Source: Vicinamibacterales bacterium
Lineage (GTDB): Bacteria; Acidobacteriota; Vicinamibacteria; Vicinamibacterales; JAMQPK01
DNA length: 43,488 nt
Direction of reading: 5' to 3'
Assembly (NCBI GenBank): GCA_023717525.1
Contig: JAMQPK010000044.1
Location: forward strand, 1 to 43,488
Shown: positions 7,965-16,986 of the stretch, in pieces
Layout: every line of letters starts with the position of its first letter
Position numbering within the stretch: the first letter of the stretch is position 1
Program-made: the position numbers and the translations under genes
Notes under the pieces: model-generated
What the model was told of the DNA's origin: nothing
What the model saw: only the letters and a program-made list of their open reading frames with translations
Database searches by the model: none

Positions 7965-8836
7965 GAGGCTTTCTTCCTTGCTTGTCGGCGTTTCGCCGTC
8001 TGTCCGATAGAAATTCTGGTGCACTTGCCGGCGCCGGCCTTCAGTCCGTGTCGCGCGATGACCATCAGACCCGCCAGGTCGCGCCCGTCGGCGACGAACA
8101 CGTCGCGTGCTCCGCGGTCCAGCGCGAGCCGGCACGCGGCGAGCTTGGCGACCATACCTGCGGTCGCCCCTCCGCTGGCAACCAACGTGTCGATGTCGGC
8201 AAACGACATTTGCGGAATTGTGCCGCCTTGATTATCGAATACGCCGGCCGTGGCCCCCGCGATGACCAGACGCGGCGATTTCAGCCTCGCGGCCAGATGC
8301 GCCGCCAGCGTGTCGGCGTTCACGTTGAAGAGCCGCCCATCGCGCGACGCCCCGATGCTCGAGACCACAGGCAGGTAGCCCTTCCGGCACAGATCGACCA
8401 GGAGCGAGGGCGTATCCTTGCCAACTGGGTCGCCAACCCGGCCCAGGTCCACGATGGCGCCTGTCGTCGCTCTGTGCGGCGGGGCTGCCTGCACGATGCC
8501 GATACCGGCGTCGGCACCTGTGAGCCCCACAGCGCGGACGCCGGCGGCGCCAAGCGCAGCGACAAACCTCGTGTTCACCAGCCCTGCCAGCACGCCAACG
8601 ACCACATCGAGGGTCGGCTCGTCGGTTATGCGCAGGCCATCGATTTGACGCTTCTCGATGCCGGCACGGGCGAGCGCCGCGTCAATCTCGCGTCCGCCGC
8701 CATGCACAATGACCAGGGGCAGAGTTCGATGCAGCCTGGCGATTGCCTGGGCCAGAGCCACCGCACGCTGCGGATCTTCGAGAAGCTCGCCGCCGAATTT
8801 CAACACCACGGGTGTGCTGTGCATGGTCTGCGGCAT
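7961..8836 (-). CDS. argB: Acetylglutamate kinase
   Basis: A 291-residue amino-acid kinase that phosphorylates N-acetylglutamate. VVLKFGGELLED holds the N-terminal catalytic Lys, LVIVHGGGREIDAAL the glycine-rich loop, VVSSIGASRDGRLFNVNAD the catalytic Asp region, and SGGATAGMVAKLAA the second Lys. The pattern (VSSIG, FNVNAD) looks like the E. coli-type enzyme rather than the arginine-inhibited hexameric type with an extra N-terminal helix. The usual Asp in the LLSDVSGIL segment is Ala here (IAGATAGVF). The ATG overlaps the argC stop as TAATG. The basic C-terminus (TAKRRQARKKAS) extends a little past the fold and overlaps the argD start. Confidence 0.92.
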   Translation of the reverse strand: MPQTMHSTPVVLKFGGELLEDPQRAVALAQAIARLHRTLPLVIVHGGGREIDAALARAGIEKRQIDGLRITDEPTLDVVVGVLAGLVNTRFVAALGAAGVRAVGLTGADAGIGIVQAAPPHRATTGAIVDLGRVGDPVGKDTPSLLVDLCRKGYLPVVSSIGASRDGRLFNVNADTLAAHLAARLKSPRLVIAGATAGVFDNQGGTIPQMSFADIDTLVASGGATAGMVAKLAACRLALDRGARDVFVADGRDLAGLMVIARHGLKAGAGKCTRISIGQTAKRRQARKKAS

Positions 8837-9891
8837 TAGCGAAGAGGCAGCAGCCCCGTGCGCTCGTCGTATCCGAGCATCACATTGAAATTCTGTATAG
8901 CCTGCCCCGCGGCGCCCTTCACGAGGTTGTCGAGGACGGCGACGAGCAGAATGCGGCCAGTTGCCGAATCCACACGCCAGCCGATGTCGCAGAAGTTCGT
9001 GTAGGCCGCGTGCTTGATTTCCGGGAGCTGCTCTCCGGTGAGCCGGACGAAAGGCGCGTCCCGATAGGCGGCCGTCAAGGTGTCGGCGACATCCTTTGCC
9101 GCCACGCCAGGCTGAACCCTGGCATAAATCGTTTCGAGGATCCCTCGGTCGAGCGGCACGAGATGGGGCACGAACGTGACGGGCGACCCGAGTTCCTGCT
9201 CGATCTCCGGCTGATGGCGATGGCCAAAGACGCCGTAGGCCGAGACGCTGCCATGGTTCTCGGAAAAATGCGTCCGGTCGCTCGGCTTCTTGCCTGCTCC
9301 GGAAATGCCTGACTTCGCGTCGATGACGATGTCGCCCGCCAGGAGTCCAGCTTCGGCGAGCGGTTCGAGCGCCAGCAGCGCCGCAGTCGGATAACACCCC
9401 GGATTGGTCAGCAGCCGCGCCTTGGAGATTTCGTGGTAGTGCCGTTCGGTGAGGCCATATACAGGCGTCAGCCCGGCCATTTTGGTCGCCGGATACCACT
9501 TTTCGCGCAGCGCCGCCTCGCGCAGCCTGAAGGCTCCAGAGAGGTCGATGACGCGAACACCCCGATCGACGAGGGTGGGGGCGACCGCCGCGGCGGCCTC
9601 TTCCGGCAGAGCCAGAAAGACGACGTCGGCGGCCTGGGCAAGCTTGTCGGCCGAAAACGGCTCGATGACGCCATCCCAGATTCTGGCAAGGGCCGGCAGC
9701 GATCGGGCCGGACCGTCCGGCGACGAGGACATGGCGGCCGTAATCGTCGCGTGGGGGTGCCCGGCCATCCAGCGGAGCAGTTCCTGGCCGGCGAACCCGC
9801 TGGCCCCGGCGACGGCGACCCGCGCACGGGTGTCGCCAACGGCGTGGCCCGCACGGGAGGCCGTGCGATCGGTCATGAGTGGTGTATCCAT
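8836..9891 (-). CDS. argC: N-acetyl-gamma-glutamyl-phosphate reductase
   Basis: A 351-residue ArgC, first gene of the minus arm. The NADP-binding loop AVAGASGFAGQELLRW is near the N-terminus. The catalytic Cys is in LLTNPGCYPTAALLAL, followed by SGISGAGKKPSDRTHFSE and a His-containing VFGHRHQPEIEQEL. Starts at 9891 (MDTPLMTDR) and 9876 (MTDR) are both possible and neither has a clear ribosome-binding site; the frame also stays open upstream through the operator, where starts are unlikely. The gene diverges from argR across a short AT-rich region, so the operon is probably under ArgR control. Confidence 0.92.
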   Translation of the reverse strand: MDTPLMTDRTASRAGHAVGDTRARVAVAGASGFAGQELLRWMAGHPHATITAAMSSSPDGPARSLPALARIWDGVIEPFSADKLAQAADVVFLALPEEAAAAVAPTLVDRGVRVIDLSGAFRLREAALREKWYPATKMAGLTPVYGLTERHYHEISKARLLTNPGCYPTAALLALEPLAEAGLLAGDIVIDAKSGISGAGKKPSDRTHFSENHGSVSAYGVFGHRHQPEIEQELGSPVTFVPHLVPLDRGILETIYARVQPGVAAKDVADTLTAAYRDAPFVRLTGEQLPEIKHAAYTNFCDIGWRVDSATGRILLVAVLDNLVKGAAGQAIQNFNVMLGYDERTGLLPLR

Positions 9892-9949
9892 CGCGAAGCA
9901 TAAATATACATCATCATGCATAAAAAGTGTTATGATTATTTCGTTCAAT
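9892..9949. promoter_or_regulatory. Divergent argC/argR control region with candidate ARG box
   Basis: This 58-base spacer is far more AT-rich than its surroundings. It holds an 18-base imperfect palindrome at 9905-9922, TATACATCATCATGCATA, with 14 of 18 positions symmetric. This has the size and form of ArgR operators in other bacteria. A second, overlapping palindrome lies at 9919-9934 (CATAA, six bases, TTATG). For argR a good -10 (TATGAT, 9931-9936) stands just upstream of the start. For argC, TTGAAC at 9943-9948 read on the minus strand is a possible -35, 17 bases from TTTTAT. ArgR bound here could shut both arms. Promoter boxes are weaker than the palindrome. Confidence 0.6.
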
Positions 9950-10411
9950 ATGGTGATGAAAGCGCGGCGTCAGGCGGCGGTGCTGGAGCTCGTGGGCGGC
10001 GAAGACATTCGCAGCCAGGAACAACTGCGGGCGAGATTGCGCGCCCGGGGACATCGCGTCACTCAGGCGACGCTGTCGCGCGACATTCGAGATTTAGGGC
10101 TGTTGAAGCGATCGGCCGACGGCGCGTACCAGCAGCCGGGGGCCGAGCCGCAGGTGCCGCCTGCCGCAGGTGCGGCGCTTCAGAAGGCCATGGCCGAGTA
10201 CGCCAGCGGTGTCGACTGCGTGCAGCAGCTCGTGGTCGTCAGGACCGGCGCCGGCCTTGCCCAGCCGCTGGCGCTCGCTATCGACCGGGCAAAGCTTCAG
10301 GACGTTGTCGGAACCCTGGCAGGGGACGACACGATCCTGGTGATTTCTCGCGACGCGAGGCACGCGAAGGCCCTCGCGCGTCAGCTGGAGGCGTGGTCGC
10401 AGTTCGCGTAG
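9950..10411 (+). CDS. argR: Arginine repressor ArgR
   Basis: A 153-residue ArgR. The N-terminal winged-helix domain (residues 1-60) shows IRSQEQLRARLRARGHRVTQ and ATLSRDIRDLGLLKR. The C-terminal oligomerisation and arginine-binding domain ends with LAGDDTILVISRDARHAKAL, where the paired Asp residues of GDD contact arginine. ATG at 9950 (MVMKARRQ) and ATG at 9956 (MKARRQ) are both possible; no strong ribosome-binding site precedes either, and the transcript leader is likely very short. It heads the plus arm with argG and argH and lies beside a candidate ARG box, so it probably represses both arms and itself when arginine is plentiful. Confidence 0.92.
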   Translation: MVMKARRQAAVLELVGGEDIRSQEQLRARLRARGHRVTQATLSRDIRDLGLLKRSADGAYQQPGAEPQVPPAAGAALQKAMAEYASGVDCVQQLVVVRTGAGLAQPLALAIDRAKLQDVVGTLAGDDTILVISRDARHAKALARQLEAWSQFA

Positions 10412-10440
10412 AGCCCGGAGCCCGGAGCCTTCTATTTATT
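10411..10440 (+). repeat. Heptad tandem repeat, GAGCCCG word
   Basis: Between argR and argG the seven-base word GAGCCCG is repeated about 2.7 times (10411-10429), followed by an AT-rich TCTATTTATT. It is one of several spacers in the window built from seven-base words. The argG ribosome-binding site follows directly. Confidence 0.6.
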
Positions 10441-10452
10441 GAGGAGTGAAAA

Positions 10453-11688
<1,236 letters not shown>

Positions 11689-11696
11689 CCGGCTCT

Positions 11697-13073
11697 ATGG
11701 CGAACCTGTGGTCCGGCCGTTTCAGCAGCGATCCCGATCCGACTGCGTTTGAATTCGGGGCGTCGTTTCGTTTCGACAAACGCCTCTTCGAAGATGACGT
11801 CACCGGAAGCCTCGCATGGGTCGAGGGACTCACCGGTGCCGGAGTCTTCAGCGCAGCCGATGCGAAAACCGTTTCCAGCGCCCTTCAGGACATTCTCGAG
11901 CAGGGATGGCGCGACCCGGGCTTCGTTGGAGGGCCCGACGAGGATGTGCATGCCTTCGTCGAAAGGCAGCTCGTCGCGCGTGTGGGCGACCTGGGGAAGC
12001 GCCTACACACGGGCCGCTCTCGAAACGAACAGGTATCGCTCGATCTGCGCTTGTACCTGCGGCGCAGAATTCCAGTTCTACAGAAACAACTCGCGCTGGT
12101 CGTCGGTGCCCTCGCGACCAAGGCGGAACACGCTGACGACGCTGTCATGCCGGCGTACACGCATTTGCGGCGCGCGCAGCCTGTGCTCGTCGCGCATTTC
12201 TTTCTGGCGCACGTGTCGGCCCTGCGCCGGGACCACGCGCGTTTCACGTGGGCGTCGCAGGAGGCCGATGCGATGCCGCTGGGATCCGGTGCGGTCGCCG
12301 GTACGAACTACGCGATCGATACCGCGAAGCTGGCCTCTCGCCTTGGCTTCTCGCGAGTGGTTGTCAACAGCATCGACGCCTCGTCGGATCGCGACTTCGT
12401 GGCGGGCTTCCTGCACGCAAGCGCGATGACGCTGGTGCACCTGAGCCGGCTTTCCGAGGATCTCATCATCTTTTGCGACGAGGAACATGGATTTTTCCAG
12501 CTGTCCGATGCGTCGAGCACCGGCAGCAGCATGATGCCGCAGAAGAAGAATCCCGATCCGCTCGAGTTGACCCGCGGAAAAACGGGACGCCTGATTGGTC
12601 ATCTCGCCGGCTGGCTCGCGACGATGAAAGGCCTGCCGAGCGGCTACAATAAGGATCTTCAGGAAGACAAAGAAGCGGTCTTCGACGCCGAGGACACCGT
12701 TGCCGGAGTGCTCTCGGCGCTCGTGGGCGTAGTCGATGGACTGGAGATTTTTCCAAAGACCACCGCCGCCGCAGCGTCAGGGTTGCTGCTGGCCACCGAT
12801 GTGGCAGACTTTCTGGTCTCGAAGGGCATGCCGTTCAGGCAGGCCCATGAAGTGGTCGGCGCGATGGTGCGCCAACTGCTTGCGCAAGGGCGCGACTTTG
12901 GTGCCCTGACGCTTGCTGAATGGCAACAGCACAGCAAGCTGTTCGACGATGACGTTCGCAGGGTCGTGACACCTGATGCATCCGTACGTGCTCGCAAAAC
13001 TCCGCAATCCACGCACCCACAAGCCGTCTCGGTCGCGCTCGCCGAGGTGACCGAGTGGCTGCGCCGTTTGTGA
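11697..13073 (+). CDS. argH: Argininosuccinate lyase
   Basis: A 458-residue member of the fumarase/aspartase family that releases arginine and fumarate. LWSGRFSSDPDP marks the N-terminus, LHTGRSRNEQVSLDLRLYL follows, and the family signature loop GSSMMPQKKNPDPLE holds the catalytic Ser. The length is normal, and no ArgA domain is fused at the C-terminus; that domain is a separate gene between argD and argJ. The stop overlaps the next gene by 19 bases, so the fusion protein downstream may be translated from the same transcript. Confidence 0.95.
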   Translation: MANLWSGRFSSDPDPTAFEFGASFRFDKRLFEDDVTGSLAWVEGLTGAGVFSAADAKTVSSALQDILEQGWRDPGFVGGPDEDVHAFVERQLVARVGDLGKRLHTGRSRNEQVSLDLRLYLRRRIPVLQKQLALVVGALATKAEHADDAVMPAYTHLRRAQPVLVAHFFLAHVSALRRDHARFTWASQEADAMPLGSGAVAGTNYAIDTAKLASRLGFSRVVVNSIDASSDRDFVAGFLHASAMTLVHLSRLSEDLIIFCDEEHGFFQLSDASSTGSSMMPQKKNPDPLELTRGKTGRLIGHLAGWLATMKGLPSGYNKDLQEDKEAVFDAEDTVAGVLSALVGVVDGLEIFPKTTAAAASGLLLATDVADFLVSKGMPFRQAHEVVGAMVRQLLAQGRDFGALTLAEWQQHSKLFDDDVRRVVTPDASVRARKTPQSTHPQAVSVALAEVTEWLRRL

Positions 13074-15331
13074 CCATCCTCATCCCCGTTCTCTTTTTTC
13101 TGTCTGGTGCCTGTGCGTTGATTTACCAGGTGCTGTGGCTTCGCATGCTCGGGTTGGTGTTCGGCGTGACAGTGTACGCGGCGAGTACCGTCTGGGCTGC
13201 GTTCATGGCCGGGCTCGCGATTGGCAGCATTGGCGGTGGACGCCTGGCGGGCAAACTGCGGCGGCCGTTGCTCTGGTTTGGCGCTGCGGAGGTGCTGGTA
13301 GGGGTATCGGCTGCCGCGACGCCCTTCGCGCTGCAGATGCTTCAGCGCTGGTACGTCTCGATGCACCCGCTGCTGCCGCAGTCCTCGACGGTGATGACGC
13401 TGGCGCGGTTTGTGATGGCCGCGCTGATGCTCCTGCCGCCGACGATCTTGATGGGAACCACGCTGCCGCTTGTCGTGCGCTCGGCGCTCGGCCGGAGCGA
13501 GCTTGGAGCGAAGGTTGGCCTGCTGTACGGCTTCAACACCGCAGGCGCGATTGCAGGAACGATTGCTGCGGGGCTGTGGCTGATTCCTGGCGTAGGCATC
13601 CAGGCTTCGTTCCGTTATGCGGCCTCGGTAAACCTCGCGATTGGCGCGATGGCGATGGTCGCGGGCTGGAAAATGGGCCAGACCCCTTTGTTATCCGCGT
13701 CCGACGAAAAAGGCACCCGACCCCTTTTCGCACAGCGCGTTGTTCTCTGGGCGTTCGCCGTGTCTGGCTTTGCATCGCTTGCGCTCGAAGTGATCTGGTT
13801 CCGTGTGCTGGTCCTGTTCGTACGGCCCACGGTCTACACGTTCTCGTTAATGCTCGCGACAATTCTCGCGGGCATCGCCATCGGAAGCTGGCTCATCGCG
13901 CCGTTCCTGCGCCGGCGTGCCAATTGGCTCGCCGTACTCGCGACGGTCGAACTGGCGCTCGCTCTATCGGTCGTGTTGAGCTTCGCCGCTCTGCCATATA
14001 CCCAGGAAGCATCCACCGCGTTGTATCCCACGATGTCCAAGTGGATGCCGGACTACCTCCCGCCCATCATCGTCACGAGCGTGATGGTGATGTTCCCGAG
14101 CGCGCTGCTGATGGGCGTGGCTTTTCCCATCGGGGTGAAGATTTTTGCCGGCGATTCAGCTGAACATCAGACCGCGCGCCTTGGCGTGTTCTATGCGCTG
14201 AATGTGTGCGGCGGCATCGGTGGCTCGCTCGCCGCCGGGTTTCTGATGCTTCCCGCGGCGGGAAGCCGCGCGAGCCTGCTCGGCGTCGGCACAATCATTT
14301 TGTTGTCCGGCCTCGCGATCGTCGTCGTCACGCCCCTGCGCAGGAACACCAGGATCGGGATCGCTGGAATTGCCGCGCTCGCGTTCGCGGTTGCGGCCTT
14401 CACACTGGTCGATCCGATGCGGGCCTTCATCGCGCAGCGGTTTCCGGGTGAGTCGATCATCTGGATCGAAGAGGGCGTGCAGTCAACCGTCAGCGTCAAT
14501 CAGTTCGGGCGATTCCGCATGGAGACGATGGACGGGATTCACCAGGCCAGCGATACGAGCGGCCTCGCGTTCGTGCATCATCGGCTGGGTCAACTGCCGA
14601 TGGCTATTCATCCGAATCCGCGCGAGGCGCTCGTGGTGGGCCTTGGCGGCGGTGCAACGGCTGGCGCTGTTGGGTTGCACACGGGCGTGAATGTGAACGT
14701 CATCGAGCTTTCGCCGGCGGTCGTCCATGCGGCCAGTTATTTCGAGCGCATCAACTACGGCGTGCTCCGGCGTCCAAACGTGACCGTGCGCGTGGACGAC
14801 GGGCGCAACTATCTGCTGTTGACGCGCTGGAAGTACGATGTCATCACGGCGGACATCATCCTGCCGATTCACGCCGGTTCGACGAATGTCTACTCGCGCG
14901 AGTACTTTCAGGCCCAGCGAAACGCGCTGAATGCCGGGGGGCTGGTCGCGCAGTGGATTGACGGCACCGAGGCCGAATACAAGCTCATCATGCGCACGTT
15001 TCTCAGTGTGTTTCCGAACGCGACCTTGTGGGCCGAGGGCAGCGTCCTCATCGGATCGGTGCAGCCGCTCCGCGTCTCGCGAGCCGACTTCGAGTGGAAG
15101 ATGGCTGTGCCGGAGCGGGCACAGGGTTTCCGCGATATCAACATGACAAAATTCGTCGATCTCACGAATCTGTACACGGCAGGCCCGAAGGAACTGGCGC
15201 GTTACGCAGGGGACGGGCCGCTCTTGACGGATGACCGCCCTCTGGCGGAGTACTTTCTCTCACTGCCGCGCAACCGGCAGCCCGACCGGGCAGGGTTTAA
15301 ACGGGACTTGAGCGAAATTGTGGTGCCGTAG
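13055..15331 (+). CDS. Fused MFS-like membrane protein / spermidine-synthase-like domain
   Basis: A 758-residue protein. The first 480 or so residues form many hydrophobic segments (start: TILIPVLFFLSGACALIYQV), a membrane arrangement seen in 'fused MFS/spermidine synthase' proteins. From about residue 520 there is a soluble Rossmann domain with LVVGLGGGATAGAV, VNVIELSPAVV, a DDGRNYL motif and YDVITADI, as in aminopropyltransferases. Whether it makes a polyamine is unknown; bacterial fusions of this type are mostly uncharacterised. The GTG at 13055 has GAGG upstream; a GTG at 13070 forming GTGA with the argH stop is an alternative. A short loop near residues 207-226 carries two GACCCCTTT repeats in the DNA and may be a repeat insertion. 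Confidence 0.8.
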   Translation: MAAPFVTILIPVLFFLSGACALIYQVLWLRMLGLVFGVTVYAASTVWAAFMAGLAIGSIGGGRLAGKLRRPLLWFGAAEVLVGVSAAATPFALQMLQRWYVSMHPLLPQSSTVMTLARFVMAALMLLPPTILMGTTLPLVVRSALGRSELGAKVGLLYGFNTAGAIAGTIAAGLWLIPGVGIQASFRYAASVNLAIGAMAMVAGWKMGQTPLLSASDEKGTRPLFAQRVVLWAFAVSGFASLALEVIWFRVLVLFVRPTVYTFSLMLATILAGIAIGSWLIAPFLRRRANWLAVLATVELALALSVVLSFAALPYTQEASTALYPTMSKWMPDYLPPIIVTSVMVMFPSALLMGVAFPIGVKIFAGDSAEHQTARLGVFYALNVCGGIGGSLAAGFLMLPAAGSRASLLGVGTIILLSGLAIVVVTPLRRNTRIGIAGIAALAFAVAAFTLVDPMRAFIAQRFPGESIIWIEEGVQSTVSVNQFGRFRMETMDGIHQASDTSGLAFVHHRLGQLPMAIHPNPREALVVGLGGGATAGAVGLHTGVNVNVIELSPAVVHAASYFERINYGVLRRPNVTVRVDDGRNYLLLTRWKYDVITADIILPIHAGSTNVYSREYFQAQRNALNAGGLVAQWIDGTEAEYKLIMRTFLSVFPNATLWAEGSVLIGSVQPLRVSRADFEWKMAVPERAQGFRDINMTKFVDLTNLYTAGPKELARYAGDGPLLTDDRPLAEYFLSLPRNRQPDRAGFKRDLSEIVVP
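13676..13732. repeat. Paired GACCCCTTT element inside the MFS/spermidine-synthase gene
   Basis: Two copies of GACCCCTTT (13681-13689 and 13719-13727) lie 38 bases apart, each after a short purine/cytosine run, with a run of five A between them. The segment is in frame and encodes a hydrophilic loop (GQTPLLSASDEKGTRPLF) between membrane segments. It recalls the palindromic GGGGTC(A/T)GACCCC repeats of environmental bacterial genomes and the two copies at 26197 and 43461 here. That it is an insertion is inference. Confidence 0.45.
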
Positions 15332-15387
15332 TAAACTTCGATTCCCGCGACCTTCCAATTCCCGGCCTTAGGATTTTCGGGAGATTC

Positions 15388-16020
15388 ATGCAGCAGCGTC
15401 AGCTACGGCTTGGTGACATTCTGGACGATTATTGTCCTCGCGAACGCCGCCTCGCCAACCACACAGTCGTCGCCATGGTCGGCGATGAAATTCGACTCAC
15501 CCGCTGCACCACATGCGAGACGGAGCACCCATACAAGGGTGGAAAGGCCCCCCGCCTTCGGAAGAAGCCAACACCTGTGGAAGCGGCGTACAGTGAGGTC
15601 CTCGAGTCCGTGAAGCAAGACACGCACGTTCCCGCGGCTGAAGCCGCATCCGGTGCGCCGCCGCTCGATCCGGACGCCGCCGCTCCATCGAACGGATCCG
15701 AGGCGCCGATACCCCCAGACGAGGTACGCCTGCATCGACCGCTGATTCGCGCGCAGCTTCCGCGGATTGAACGCGAGCCGATCGCTCGTCCGGTACCGGA
15801 GTTCACGATTCGCCAGGCGAATAAACGCCACGGACGGTTTCAGAACTCGCGCCCCCCAGGCCGATTTGCGAAGGCCGGTGGCGGCGGTGGTGGCAACAAC
15901 GACCGTTCGGGCAACTCGCGCGGACCTGGCGGCCCACAGCATGGCGCCAGGCAGGGCGGCAGACCTCAAGGCCAGGGCGGACGCCATCAGCAGCATTCGG
16001 GGAAGAAACGCTCCCGGTAG
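15388..16020 (+). CDS. Conserved small protein with Cys motif and RGG-rich disordered tail
   Basis: A 210-residue protein of unknown role. Residues 1-55 look folded: LRLGDILDDYCPRERR, then VVAMVGDEIRLTRCTTC. Cys16, Cys40 and Cys43, with His25 possible, could bind one zinc ion. Residues 60-130 are Ala/Pro-rich. From about residue 145 the chain is basic and glycine-rich (KRHGRFQNSRPPGRF, GGGGGGNNDR, RGPGGPQHGARQGGRPQGQG, GKKRSR), like RGG tails of RNA-binding proteins. I recall related acidobacterial proteins only as hypotheticals. The start has no strong ribosome-binding site, but the following LRLGDILDDYC block supports it. A role in RNA binding or condensates is inference. Confidence 0.72.
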   Translation: MQQRQLRLGDILDDYCPRERRLANHTVVAMVGDEIRLTRCTTCETEHPYKGGKAPRLRKKPTPVEAAYSEVLESVKQDTHVPAAEAASGAPPLDPDAAAPSNGSEAPIPPDEVRLHRPLIRAQLPRIEREPIARPVPEFTIRQANKRHGRFQNSRPPGRFAKAGGGGGGNNDRSGNSRGPGGPQHGARQGGRPQGQGGRHQQHSGKKRSR

Positions 16021-16039
16021 AACGCGAGCCGGGATTTCA

Positions 16040-16073
16040 CATTTCTAAATTTTAGATTTCAGATTTCAGATCT
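16040..16073 (+). repeat. Heptad tandem repeat, AGATTTC word
   Basis: AGATTTC is repeated twice and followed by AGATCT (16054-16073), and a short palindrome (TCTAAATTTTAGA) precedes it. This low-GC patch lies between the RGG protein and fabI in otherwise GC-rich DNA and may affect transcription between them. Confidence 0.6.
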
Positions 16074-16091
16074 ACATTCGAGCGCATCCGT

Positions 16092-16865
16092 ATGCCTGAC
16101 CTTTCTGGAAAGCACGGGCTTGTCGTGGGCGTCGCCAACAAACGGTCGATCGCATGGGCGATTGCCCAGGCCCTCGCCAGGTCTGGTGCACGCCTGGCCC
16201 TGACGTACCCAAGCGCGCGCCTCGAAGAGAACGTTCGCGAGCTCGCGGCGACGCTCGACAACCCGCTGGTGCTTCCGTGCGATGTCGCCAACGATCAGCA
16301 GATCGTCGAGCTGGGTGCAACGATCGACAAGGAGTTCGGCGGGCTGGATTTCTTCGTGCACGGCGCGGCGTTCGCGCGGCCGGAAGAGTTGGCCGCGCCG
16401 TTCTCGCAGACGAGCCGCGAAGGATTCCGCATCGCGCTCGATGTGAGCGCGTATTCGTTTATCGCGCTCTCACGCGAAGTGCGGCCTCTGATGCAGAAGC
16501 GAGGCGGCGGCAGCATCCTGACGCTGACGTACCTCGGCAGCGAGCGCGTGTTCAAGAATTACAACGTGATGGGCGTCGCCAAGGCGGCGCTCGAGTCGGC
16601 GGTACGCTATCTGGCTGCCGAGCTTGGCCCAGAGAATATCCGTGTGAACGCGATCTCCGCCGGTCCGATCAAGACGCTGGCGGCGATGGGCATCACCGGC
16701 TTTTCGAGCATTCTCGGCGTGTACCGGGAGCGCGCGCCGCTCGCGCGGAATATCGACACCAGCGAGGTGGCTGATGCGGCGCTATTCCTCCTGGGACCTG
16801 CGGGACGCGCGGTGACGGCTGAAATCCTGATGGTGGACGGCGGATTCCACGCCATGGGCTTCTGA
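16092..16865 (+). CDS. fabI: Enoyl-[acyl-carrier-protein] reductase (NADH), FabI type
   Basis: A 257-residue short-chain-dehydrogenase-fold enzyme of the FabI branch, catalysing the last reduction of each fatty-acid elongation round. Support comes from LVVGVANKRSIAWAIAQAL (the FabI-specific nucleotide loop), CDVANDQQI, the catalytic Tyr-(6 residues)-Lys in YNVMGVAKAAL, AISAGPIKTLAAMGI and the closing VDGGFHAMGF. An additional Tyr upstream of the catalytic one, usual for FabI, is at TYLGSE. The gene is followed by a long inverted repeat before the convergent oxidoreductase gene. Generic short-chain reductase is unlikely given these blocks. Confidence 0.93.
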   Translation: MPDLSGKHGLVVGVANKRSIAWAIAQALARSGARLALTYPSARLEENVRELAATLDNPLVLPCDVANDQQIVELGATIDKEFGGLDFFVHGAAFARPEELAAPFSQTSREGFRIALDVSAYSFIALSREVRPLMQKRGGGSILTLTYLGSERVFKNYNVMGVAKAALESAVRYLAAELGPENIRVNAISAGPIKTLAAMGITGFSSILGVYRERAPLARNIDTSEVADAALFLLGPAGRAVTAEILMVDGGFHAMGF

Positions 16866-16867
16866 TG

Positions 16868-16980
16868 CTGGACATTGAAGATTGAAGATTGGAACATTGA
16901 TGCATTGAGCAATGTTCTAGAGTTCTAATGTTCTAGAGTTCTAATGTTTCAATCTGCAATCTTCAATCTGCAATGTCCAG
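16868..16980. repeat. Long hairpin of heptad repeats between convergent genes
   Basis: The first and last 24 bases (16868-16891 and 16957-16980) are reverse complements with one mismatch and consist of repeated GAAGATT words after CTGGACATT. Inside lies a second pair, GAACATTG (16892-16899) and CAATGTTC (16910-16917), then a tandem GTTCTAGA/GTTCTAAT stretch. It sits between fabI and the convergent oxidoreductase and would form a strong RNA hairpin from either strand, so it may end both transcripts. The first 27 bases recur identically at 28304. Confidence 0.7.
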
Positions 16981-16986
16981 GTACAG

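Noticed and set aside
8839..9901. Upstream extension of the argB frame through argC
   Set aside because: ArgB begins at MPQTMHSTPVVLKFGG with a TAATG overlap. The upstream part is out-of-frame argC and has no kinase sequence.
16092..16865. A generic short-chain dehydrogenase rather than FabI
   Set aside because: The GVANKRSIAWAIA loop, YNVMGVAK and the closing FHAMGF are FabI-specific.
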